Positions 45,711-55,385 of a DNA stretch of 64,000 nt are shown here, piece after piece. The position numbers and the translations under genes are program-made. The notes under the pieces were generated by a model. The model worked only from the letters and a program-made list of their open reading frames with translations, searched no databases and was not told where the DNA came from. The DNA is from Acholoe squamosa (Eukaryota; Annelida; Polychaeta; Phyllodocida; Polynoidae): assembly GCA_949317995.1 (NCBI GenBank), contig OX439038.1, forward strand, positions 65,373,576 through 65,437,575, written 5' to 3'. Numbering within the stretch: position 1 is the stretch's first letter; every line of letters begins with the position of its first letter.

Positions 45711-47716
45711 ATGGATCAACATATCTGTGAAAAGTGTTTCAAAAAATTTAAAAGGGTTTACAATGTCATGGGTGTTGGTTCCATGCTCATGAATGCATAC
45801 CGCTGTGCAGATATCCGTGTGCTTCAGACCTGGACGAGAAATGTGATAGAACAGCTAGAGTAACCACTTACTTAAAAGCTCTAGGTCAAAAGCCAATTGT
45901 CGTCTGGGAGTGTGAATGGAAAAATATGAAACGCCAGGATCCGCAGGTTATGGCATCTGAACAACACTGGAAGGTCGACGACTTGAAAGCGGTTCGAAAT
46001 CCCATGACAGAGAGTGACATCATATCCTCTGTGAAAGACAGGAAAATGTTCGGTTTGATTCAGGTGGACATTACTACTCCTCCTCACCTATGTGAATACT
46101 TTGAAGAAATGACTCCTGTTTTCAAGAAAGTGACCATTTCGAAATCCAACATAGGAACTCACATGTCAGACTTTGCGAACAACGAAAACCTGATGAACGC
46201 TCCTCAGTGATCCTTGATAGGAAATTACCATGGCAAAAAGATTCTGTTGGGAACACCTCTTCTTAAGTGGTATTTGGATCATGGTTTAATAGTCACCAAA
46301 GTGCAGATGGTCACAAATCATAGAAAGTTTGCATATGGGGCCTTACATGTCATTCGCCCAGACATGTGTCCAGAAAAAGAATTCTTATAAGTATGCTTCT
46401 TTTACAATAGCAAGGACACATCTGACATAAATGATAATGTGATTTTCTTCATCAACAGGTCAAAACAGTCTGGACCTGAGACTTTCATGGAGGTATGAAG
46501 ATTGTTTCTGTAGAAAATTTAGCCCTCAACATGGCTTGTAACTCAAATGTCATTCTCCCAGACACAATTTCGCCCAGACAATTTTGGTCATTTTGGGCAC
46601 ATTTTACCCCCCTGGAGCCCAAAATATGCATTTGGGACCATCAAAACCCATATGTAACATGACGATCTCATCCAGCCTGACACTTTGAGCCAAAGAAATA
46701 GAGGGGGAAACTAAAATTCGAAGAGTAGGGGCTGGAATACCTTCAAATTTGTCATATGCAAACCTTCTATGATTTTTGACCAGATGTTCATAGAATACTT
46801 CCCTAGACAACCCTTTGCCAGTTTTGCAGACAAAGTAACCGTGGCGCGAAGGAGTGGTGATGTAAACGCGAACGAGAAAATTCTGTCAGACTGTTACAAG
46901 TTGATGGGAAACACCATGTACGGTAAAACAATTTGCAACAAAGAAAAGCACACCTCTGTGAAATACACTAGAGGTCGAACCTTCGAATTATTGACCAATT
47001 CGTGGCGGTTCAAAAAGGGTACAGAGTTGAGCACAGATCTCTTTGAAGTCAAACTGCAACTGAAAACAGTCAGGAACAATCTTCTTATTCAAATAGGATT
47101 CATGGTGTACCAGTACGCCAAGTTGAAAATGTTAGAGTTCACGTTCGACTTTTTGGATAAATTTATCGATCGACACGATTACGCTCTTTGTCAAATGGAC
47201 ACTGACAGTCTTTACATGGCTCTCAGCAGTGAATCATTTGACCAACTCGTGAAACCCGACCTGAGAGAATCATACTTTAGAGAGAAACGAAACTGGATTC
47301 CAACAGGGGTGTGCGATGACCACTTAGAGCTTTTTGTAAAGATAAAAACCGAAGGTGTCAAAGGATGGATCCCCCTCACTTGTTGTCAGAAACGATACGT
47401 TCACGATCAGAGAACTCTGGGTGATGGAATTCTAAGACTCAACTCCAAGACTCACATTTGCTATGATAAAGACTTGATAGGTGAAAGCAAATCAAAGAAA
47501 TGGAATGCAAAGGGTGTCATAAAAAAAAACGTTCAAGAACCCAAAGACTTCTTGGATGTTCTTTTGAAACGAAAAACTATCCTAGCTGTTAATACAAATT
47601 TTAAAGTAATAGAAAACAAAATGCACACTTACAAGATAGAGAAAAAGGGACTGAGTTACTTATATGTGAAGCGTCCTGTACATTCTGACGGAGTGACGAC
47701 GAGTCCTGTAGAGTAA
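45711..47716 (+). pseudogene. polB: Protein-primed DNA polymerase B (Polinton type), N-terminus lost, interrupted
   Basis: The frame 45740-46210 has CHGCWFHAHEC and TYLKALGQKPIVVWECEW, a conserved segment of Polinton PolB exonuclease, then ISKSNIGTHMSDF. A TGA at 46208-46210 interrupts, and the same frame resumes with SLIGNYHGKKILLGTPLLKW. A 471-bp transposon follows; after it the polymerase core continues: SFADKVTVARRSGD, KLMGNTMYGKT (motif B) and QMDTDSLYMAL (motif C, catalytic DTD). The end has GDGILRLNSKTHICYDKD and a C-terminus to TAA 47714-47716, with AATAAA 5 bases later (47721). MDQHICEKCFKKFK at 45711 may be a leftover of an earlier Cys-rich part. The normal exonuclease N-terminus is missing. 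Protein-primed replication is the known role of the family. Confidence 0.85.
46310..46780. mobile_element. 471-bp terminal-inverted-repeat element inside PolB
   Basis: Ends GTCACAAATCATAGAAAGTT and, inverted, GTCAAAAATCATAGAAGGTT; 6-bp duplication CAGATG at 46304-46309 and 46781-46786. The inside matches parts of copies A and B (GTCATTCGCCCAGA, GGACACATCTGACATA). Excluding the element and one CAGATG leaves the PolB frame continuous, so the insertion point is exact. Confidence 0.92.
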
Positions 47717-47785
47717 TGAAAATAAAAAGAAATATAACAAAAAAGAATTTAAATAACTGTAAAGGGGAAAAAATGTAGATGTAGA

Positions 47786-47848
47786 TAAGCCGGTGAGATA
47801 ATATCCTTTGTTGTTGTATTAACTTCATCTACTAAGTCCACCGGCTTA
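47786..47848. terminator. 10-bp inverted repeat between PolB and the next gene
   Basis: TAAGCCGGTG (47786-47795) and CACCGGCTTA (47839-47848) are exact complements 43 bases apart, just after the PolB polyadenylation signal. Role unknown; it may act at the 3' end or as a regulatory stem. Confidence 0.45.
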
Positions 47849-47881
47849 CCTCGTGCATCAGTGTTGAAAAAAAACAAGACA

Positions 47882-48547
47882 ATGTGTACTTGCGACCCCA
47901 TTTTCACTTGGGAAATAATAGATGCATCAGATGTGTTGTTCTTTAAGGCCCTGTTGTTAAACCAAGGTGTTCATAAAGTGTTCGTTTCTAATGCTGTATT
48001 TGATTCATTGAGTGTCTGTTTCAAAGATGTATTTCAAAGAGTGGTTGGTACCACCAGAGATATAGGAGCTATAGGAGTATATCAATTCCATAACAAGAAC
48101 ACATGTGCTTTCATCAAAAGGCGATATACGATAGAATTGATCAACACGTTGCTTTCTCTTTTGGAAGAGAACTCAGACTTCTTGAGAAAGAGGTGTCATT
48201 GCTCAAAGGGAAAATTCAACTCCTTTTGTCAAAAGTGTGTAGACCAAATGTTGTGTAGCAAAGTTCCTTACCCTGGTGTACCAGCTGCTCAACTGAGAAG
48301 TATCATGTCCAGACAAACTTAATGGAGTACTTGGTATAGTTCTTCAGTGGATATCACTTGTAATATCGATGAGATGTGGATGGGAAATATGGCTTACACC
48401 TACCCTTCATTTCAAGAGGGTACTTGCTACAAAGTTGTACACCAAGATTATACCATATACAGTCTGAATTATGACAAACAAAAGTTGAATGTGTACACCT
48501 CAATGTGTGGGTTCTGTCATGTTCCTCTCCGATATTCGACTATGTAG
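47882..48547 (+). pseudogene. Cys-rich protein downstream of PolB, one in-frame stop
   Basis: ATG at 47882 (CAATGT context). The 146-codon first part has CTCD near the N-terminus and RCHCSKGKFNSFCQKCVDQM, a zinc-ligand-like CxC...CxxC cluster. After TAA (48320-48322) the same frame runs on for 75 codons to TAG 48545-48547 with VDITCNIDEMWMGN and CGFCHVPLRY. The stop is either a nonsense mutation or the true end. AATAAA at 48591-48596 is a suitable polyadenylation signal. Unrecognised; the position suggests a gene of the PolB element. Confidence 0.5.
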
Positions 48548-48599
48548 AGAGTGTGAACTTGTATAATGATGTGTAAATATTATTTATCAAAATAAAAAA

Positions 48600-48970
48600 T
48601 GAAAAAAACTTGTAGACAGCCAACCAATCAGAGGTCGACATTTTGGCAAAAAATTTAAAAATAGAGTCACATAAACAAATTTTTCAAATTTCCCACCAAG
48701 TTGACGAACTCTGATTGGTCCATTCAAATAAGGGTCATGTGACCTTATTTGCATAATAGAGGTCACATGACCTAAACATTTAGCCAATCGGAGGGCGCCA
48801 TTTTGGCGGCACACCACAGGGGGTTTGGGTCCTGTGACCATTTTGAATTTCCTGCCAAAAGGGAGGGTTCTGATTGGTCCATTTTGGCGCCACACCACAG
48901 GGGATCTAGGTCATGTGACCCCCCATTTGAATTTCCTGCCAAAAGGGAGGCCTCTGATTGGCTGTATCCC
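48600..48970. promoter_or_regulatory. CCAAT and GTCATGTGAC repeat region
   Basis: CCAATCAGAG at 48624 and its complement CTCTGATTGG-type boxes at 48711, 48870 and 48954 face each other. The palindrome GTCATGTGAC or GTCACATGAC, an M-box/USF-like site, occurs at 48734, 48762 and 48910. An about 80-bp unit (ATTTTGGCGSCACACCACAG ... TTTCCTGCCAAAAGGGAGG ... CTGATTGG) is tandemly duplicated at about 48800-48960. Dense, symmetrical transcription-factor sites suggest an enhancer, promoter or origin at the end of the virus-like element. Confidence 0.5.
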
Positions 48971-49054
48971 CAGTGAGTAATATCCTTAGATTAGCTATAG
49001 TCCCGTTCCGATACGTTATATACTACTGACAAGGTACATGGTGATTTAGAGTAC

Positions 49055-49312
49055 ATGCTACTATTTATGATTAGGGGTCGCATATCATTTTCTGTAATAT
49101 TTCTGGTTTTTCGCTGGAGTATGTTGGTGGGCGTTGTCCCGATAGGTGACCTGGTTCTTCATGCATGCAGAGTTACCTTAAAAGACACCATTAGTAGATT
49201 TATGTACGGCAGGTTCACTGCCTATGTCAATAAGGACCATGACCTTAATGCCCATCTGCAGTCAGCTAAAGCACACTTTTATCGTGATTATGTAAGAAAA
49301 AGTCCTTGCTGA
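49055..49312 (+). CDS. Unrecognised 85-codon frame
   Basis: ATG-initiated; the second half (LKDTISRFMYGRFTAYVNKD) has ordinary protein-like composition. No domain recognised and no neighbour supports it; could be a fragment of a longer decayed gene or chance. Confidence 0.2.
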   Translation: MLLFMIRGRISFSVIFLVFRWSMLVGVVPIGDLVLHACRVTLKDTISRFMYGRFTAYVNKDHDLNAHLQSAKAHFYRDYVRKSPC

Positions 49313-49994
49313 ATTACAGAGTGCCTCGGCCTTCACCTTACTGGCCCTCACCCTGGTTGTCTTCATTATCATGGACCCTGCACACAAAGACTTCGCTCAC
49401 AACAGAAGTAACAGCTGCTGTTGCGGAAGAGGTCACTGAATAGATTACATTGTCCCATTCTAAAAATGGTGGATTCGCCATGAACAGGGGTCAACATAAA
49501 GGAGTGGTCATTTTATTATTAACATGGGGGGGGGGTGGATTTTAGTGTGGCGTTATAAAAGATTATTGACCCTTCCTGAGTGGTGGTGTAAAAAGGAAAT
49601 TGACTCTTTGGGGAAGGGAGTGTTCAATCTCTTTTGCCCCATTCTAGCCTAGAATAATAATAGTAAAATACCCTGCGAGCTACTATAGTTCAAAGCTGGA
49701 CGGGCAGATTTTGGCTCACGTGAAAAGTTTTTGTGTGAAATTTCCCCACCTCTATCCCCCGTTAATAAATATTGACCACTCCCTAACATTTATATAGTAG
49801 TCTGTAACAAAATAAGGAGAATTAGAAAGTCCCATTGCAATGTCTACCTCCCATTGTCATGTTTTTATTAAATACTTGTGAATATATAGCATACTCCAAC
49901 TACACACCCTGATTTACATAAAGACTATTGTATCAACAATAGAACTGCTAGTATTGTCACAAACAACGCAGGATGTATACACGTGACAAGAGAG
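49313..49994. other. Non-coding stretch
   Basis: Nothing recognised; contains a G-run near 49527. Confidence 0.4.
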
Positions 49995-50063
49995 AGAGGT
50001 AGAGAGAGAGAGAGAGAGAGAGAGAGAGTGCTACAAGGGAGAGAGAGACAGAGAGGGAGAGAG

Positions 50064-50156
<93 letters not shown>

Positions 50157-50165
50157 AGAGAGCTA
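49995..50165. repeat. (GA)n-(TA)n-(GA)n microsatellite
   Basis: GA tracts at about 49988-50065 and 50113-50160 around a TA tract at about 50067-50112. Open frames here encode only RERE or SLSL repeats. Confidence 0.95.
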
Positions 50166-50245
50166 AAAATGCATCTCGAGAAAGCGCTGTGGTGCTATGC
50201 TGCCACCTGGTTGTTTCAGGCATCACTATTCTCAGAGTCCATGTA

Positions 50246-50754
50246 AAAATAGAAGGGTGAATGTTTTCGAAATGGGGAGGGGTACTTTGTGAAATTCGCT
50301 ACTTGTTGACTTCAGCAGGGTGTTTTACATGTCAAAGAACACCAGCGGAATACGACCCCTCCCGCTAGCAGAAGGAATGCTTCTTTGTCTGCCTTGTTCA
50401 TTATTTCTGTCCTTAAAATGTATGTTTTATGTAAATTAATTTTTTACCAAGCTGTAATTATCAATTAACCCCAGTTCATGGTACGGTTTGCATAAATGCC
50501 TTACAGCAACAAGGTAACGTATGGTATGTAATATGAATGTATTTATTTGTAATCAAATTCGGCAATAGACCAAAGAGGTTAGTACTATCTTAAAGTAGTA
50601 GAATATAATAATTATGCTAGTATGGTGGAACAGATTATTGTAGTCTTCATGTTAATCATCAAGAGATCACCAGGTCTCAAATTAGTGGAGTAACTACTCT
50701 TGGAGAAAGTGCTGATTTTTCTTTCCCGAAATGAATCCATACATAGGCCAGTTA
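50246..50754. other. Non-coding stretch
   Basis: No gene or repeat recognised. Confidence 0.4.
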
Positions 50755-50840
50755 GCAAGGATACATTGGGCCAATGTTGGCTTATCTTAGGCCAATGTCG
50801 GCTTATATTGGGCCAAGCATGGACAAGCATGGCCCAATGC
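50755..50840. repeat. Fragment related to the 1879-2195 element
   Basis: TTGGGCCAATGTTGGCTTAT and GGCCAATGTCGGCTTATATTG repeat the CCAATGTTGG palindrome theme of the 317-bp element. Confidence 0.4.
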
Positions 50841-53317
50841 TCCATTGCTGATTGGGAGAATACTATAATGCCTGTGCCCATACTGTGGCTTTTGTGGGAG
50901 GATATCTATACTCGTGTATTAGATAAAATAAACCAAATAAAAAAAAAAAAAGATTCCAACAACAACAACATAGCGGATTAATCTGACAGATTTCTTAATG
51001 TCAACTTATTGTTTTAATGGAGGAGGTTATGATGGTATTGTAGCTTGTTAAATCAAGATTTATTTGACGGTTTTGTAAAAATGAATGTAGCCTGATGCAG
51101 CATCTAAAAAGACCTGGGGAATTAGAGGTTGGTTTGCCTCTAGCTCCTCTGAGCTTGATACAGCATGGATTAGTCCAAAATCTTATATGTAGCATCTTTG
51201 AAGTGCCCCTTACCCAAGGTTGTATATTTTTACACTTTGTAATAAATGTATGTCTCATTTCTCAAAATTGGATCACTTTGCTCCAAGCTAGACTGCACAT
51301 GAATCTGTATCCTGGTAGATCATCTTAATTAGTCTAGACTTAACTACAATTACCCAGTTGTAAATTTCACCCAGCCAATCAGGACGCAATATCCAACAGT
51401 GATCATGGTGTGTGGTGATTGGTCTAAAAGTACACATCACCAACTGACTATTGAGCAAGAATGCTACATCTAGTACCAACTATCACCATACACCGCTGAG
51501 AGTTACAGCCATAACTAGGGGACGTCAAGGGCAGATGTCCTTGAGTGTCCAGATGGAAGTTAACTTAGAGTGCAGAAAAGGAATTGGGCCAAGAATCGAG
51601 CCGTGGGATGAAGGTTCCATCAACTGTGGCTCCACCTTGTAGGTATTTAGTAAAGCTTACTCTTGCTTTATGGGCTCATTGTGCTTCGGCTTTCTCCAAC
51701 AAGGGGGAAGCACATGGACTGCAAGGAGTTGTGAGATAGGTGAGTTAAAATCTAAACCAGTGTAACTGTTTTGTCCTTTTGTATAACACATACCACTAAA
51801 ACAATTAGCCTAATGTGTGTGGTGGATTGAAGCTACAAGATTATCATATCCCTTTAAAGAGGCTGATGAGGCTATGATAGATGTAAACGATATTATCCAT
51901 TGCAATTCAACGTTTCCCTTACAATTGCACCAAAATACCGTTCACTTTATACATATAAGACACAATAGTATTATGTCGAAAAGGGGTCTGTTTCAGCTTA
52001 TAGGCTATGAAAATCTAGGGTAGGCGTATTGAATTGTCTATTCTTGATCCTTTCTTTACTCAGGACTAAATCAAAAATTGACTGATGAAAAGTGGGGGTA
52101 TTTCTAAACCGACCCAATATCATATAAACAATTACACAGGTTTTTTTTTTGCAGACGCTTAAAACAAATGTCATTGGTCTTGCTTGTTTTTCTAGGGAGG
52201 GTAGATTAACCAGATCAGCGCCATTCAAATTAAATTTTCAGAAACCTATATGTGCAGCTATGACCCCTGGCTACTGAATTAGGGGTTAGGTGTAGTGCAA
52301 TAATGTTAAATCAAAGTCAATGTCTTGTCGCTCCCCTTCTGGATCAAGCTATCTAATGAACAATTCAATAAGCCTACAGAGAGAGATGTTGCTTTGATGT
52401 AAATACGCTACAAAGTAGCTTGTTATTCTCATTTCATGTGCTTGTTATTCTCATTTCAAGTAAAAACACCACAGTACCATCTTGTCAATGGAAACTAACC
52501 AGAACATGACGGACAGTCACAGCGAGGTAGAATTACGGATAAAAATGAATATTTTCATCTTAATATTTCAGGATTTCACAGAGAAAAGGAACATTCTCAT
52601 GTTTCATCCTTTGAAGGTATACACAGAGAAAAGAAGACTGATCGCTTTGACGCATACTGCACCGGTCACGATTGTCTCCCACATGACATGCATGAAAGGC
52701 ATGTTGAATGAGTTTGACACTCTCACATTTGGTTCGTCAACTCCACTTGACATGCGTAATGAAGACAGTTGTCATGGTGACATATGTGCCATGTCCCAAT
52801 GACATGTGCTCTCTGTGTCAAATCAAGTTGACATGGATATACATGTCATTTTGTCAGGAAGACTTTTTTCAGTGTATTAGATGGTGTTGTATTACGTGGT
52901 TCCTACTAGGTACAGAGAGGAGTTGGTCTGAAAACTCCTCCATTAGCATTACTATAGATCTGCTCTGAGCTGCTCTGACAGAGTGTCTCTGTGAAAGCTT
53001 TTGTCAAGCAGCTGACACAGAGATGCTCACTTCATCCTGTTGAGTCTTTGGCTTCCAGCCCGTGTGGGGTTATCTCTGGTTACCCATTCTCCTCTATCTC
53101 TCTTCTTCCCCCTAGGCCCTCAGATAACAAATCCAACTGTGTCGGTATCTCTCCCACAGGGATCTCTAGTGAAAAAATAGAAGTCAGCTCATTTTATAGA
53201 AGTACAGTGCTTGTATTCTATATCCAAGTCCTGCCGGTCCAGGTTGTGATACATAAGAATATGGCTGCAGAAGGGTAACTATGGGACTATATACACCCGT
53301 GTATATATATATAATTA
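50841..53317. other. Stretch without a supportable gene
   Basis: An A-run at 50939-50951 may mark an old retroposed 3' end. A 106-codon plus frame at 52482-52802 has no recognisable domain. Otherwise nothing seen. Confidence 0.35.
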
Positions 53318-53600
53318 ATATGTGCAGCGGGTGGTACTACTTTCTCCTCCAGGGCGCGCATTGGTATGTTGACGTCAAGGAAAACAAATAGCGCCTATAA
53401 AAGCTGCGGGATCCAAATTAACCGTCAGTTGGCGTATATCCTTCGAGCGGCACACACCACGCTGGGTGGTGCCGGAAATTTTAACTTTTAAATCTTATTA
53501 TTGTATATTTGTATTATATTGTTATTGTATTACTATTGTATTACTGTATTGTTATTATTAAATTATTGTCTTATTAATAAAGGCATGTACAGAATTGATA
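53318..53600 (+). promoter_or_regulatory. Promoter block, possible solo LTR
   Basis: TGACGTCA (53370-53377, CRE site), CTATAAAAG (53395-53403, TATA box) and AATAAA (53577-53582, polyadenylation signal) lie within 215 bases with no coding frame between, the layout of a short LTR (U3-R-U5). It starts near TGTGCAGCGG but I could not fix both ends or a target duplication. Confidence 0.4.
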
Positions 53601-53654
53601 TTGACTAAGTCAATTCTCATTAAACCCATTGTCTCCTTCCTTATTCCACTTGTG

Positions 53655-53677
53655 ATATTATTATAATATTATTATAA

Positions 53678-53716
<39 letters not shown>

Positions 53717-53736
53717 TCCCAAGCGAACATAATTAA

Positions 53737-53803
<67 letters not shown>
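53655..53803. repeat. (ATT)n and (TA)n microsatellites
   Basis: TTATTA repeats about 53655-53714 and a pure TA tract about 53739-53802. Confidence 0.95.
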
Positions 53804-53807
<4 letters not shown>

Positions 53808-55180
53808 TTGGTTGAATTTAATTGTGTAAACTAATAAAGATTATAGATACAATCGATTGTAGCATCGATTAATGAAGGTGCTAATTGAGTATTAGAGGCA
53901 GAATTGAGGAGTCTTTAAAATACTTTATCTATATTAGCTTTCTGCCTCTTCTCTGCTTGATTATTATCAAAAGGAACCTCACCTTTACATGTTCTCTACC
54001 TTGAGTAAATTTAAGCAACCAAATTTGAGACCATTTAAAATTGGTTAAACTGATTGGTTAACTCGATTGAAAACCTCCCTAAAATCCTACCTCCCAATCT
54101 TGGGGAAATGCCAGAGGCCGACTAAATTCTTGGAGACTGAATCCTAGCCATGGAATCCATGTTCAATTAAAAATACGATGTTTATAACCATACTCATGAA
54201 CTGAAGACACAACAAACCATACAAATAAGTCAAATTCAGTCCTAATCTCGCGAGCGTCCCTATTATTGGAAACATCTTAATATTGATGGCTCAAACATTG
54301 TCTTTTTGAAAATAGTCCCAATACTGTCAGCCAGTAATTGCTTTCCGGATGTGCTGGATTGTTTTGTTGGCAGTGATCTGTCATTTCCATTAGCATTGAT
54401 GAGAAAAAAGGTCGAGCCTGGCAAATGTTGAATTCTGAATGAAGTGGGCCTTCTTCATTAAATCAATCCCAATTATTTAAGAATCGATAAAGCCATTCTG
54501 CAACAGATGTGAGAATATTCTAGGAATGAGATTAACGTATGTTGTGCCATCTTTGCCACAGGATAGGATCGTTGTAAATATCCCATGAATATCGATTACT
54601 ATGGCACATTTGGACTAGGACAGATACCCCACCTCCTCGACCTTTTGATTCCTCTGCGGCCTGGAGTTGGACAATTATTAACAATCGTTTATACAGTTTA
54701 ATCATTGATCAGAAATGGTTTCTTAGTTATCGTGAGAATTCTATTTCTGTATGTGCTTTGATGAGAAGCTCTAGAGTTGATAAATAATCGTTATGCTCAT
54801 TTTATGCATTTCTTATTGGAAGTTTGTATGAGGTCCAGAGGTGGGACTAAGTCAAACTACTGCCATTTATGCACAATTGGAATGGATAAATAATGAGTTA
54901 AATGTATGGGCATACAATATTTAACATAATTAATCACCTTCAGTACAACGTTTTGAACACCATCTACTTGATTTGCAAAAGTGACTTACATTTGATGAAT
55001 TATAAAAGTCGTTTATATGCTTTATCTCCATAGGAGTAACTGTCTGAATAATCAGAAATGCCATTCAATGAAAATTCAAGCAGAAATAGATTCAGGATAA
55101 TATACATTGCCTTCTCTTTTAATAATTGTTGAGCGAAATCCTATACAATTCCATTTCTCTTACAACATAGAATCACACAA
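53804..55180. other. Non-coding stretch
   Basis: AT-rich; nothing recognised on either strand. Confidence 0.4.
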
Positions 55181-55184
55181 AACA

Positions 55185-55385
55185 TGCCACCACCTAAAAC
55201 TCGTCAATAAAGACGAGTTTAGGGTAGTCAAGGCCAAATAACGACCTAAACTCGTCACACTGACAATACAAAGTCGTCATACTGATGACTTAGGTGGTCA
55301 GGATGACAACCTACAGTCGTAATTTTGACGACCTAAAGCTGTAGATTTAGGTATTGTCAACCTGAGGACCTAAAGTCGTCTGCAC
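55185..55385. repeat. Foldback repeat of GACGACCTAAA units
   Basis: ACCTAAACTCGTC or ACCTAAAGTCGTC and complements (GACGAGTTTAGG, GACTTAGGTGGTC, GACGACCTAAAGC) recur about seven times in both orientations over 200 bases. Looks like a small foldback MITE. Confidence 0.6.

Larger units (their letters stand above)
29200..48970. mobile_element. Polinton/Maverick-like PolB element, remnant, interrupted
   Basis: This groups the death-domain gene (minus), the 30792 gene (plus), PolB (plus), the Cys-rich gene (plus) and the regulatory repeat at 48600-48970. Only PolB gives a firm family assignment. No capsid, packaging ATPase, protease or polinton-type integrase was found, and I found no terminal inverted repeats, so the outer limits are guesses. 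Subtracting the LTR element (31187-44597) and the small insert (46310-46780) leaves roughly 6 kb. It may be a deleted polinton or a smaller PolB-bearing element. The promoter-to-ATG distances of 55-170 bases and polyadenylation signals next to stop codons give it a compact viral look. Confidence 0.45.

Noticed and set aside
49957..50246. RERE- and SLSL-rich frames
   Set aside because: Translation of the GA/TA microsatellite.
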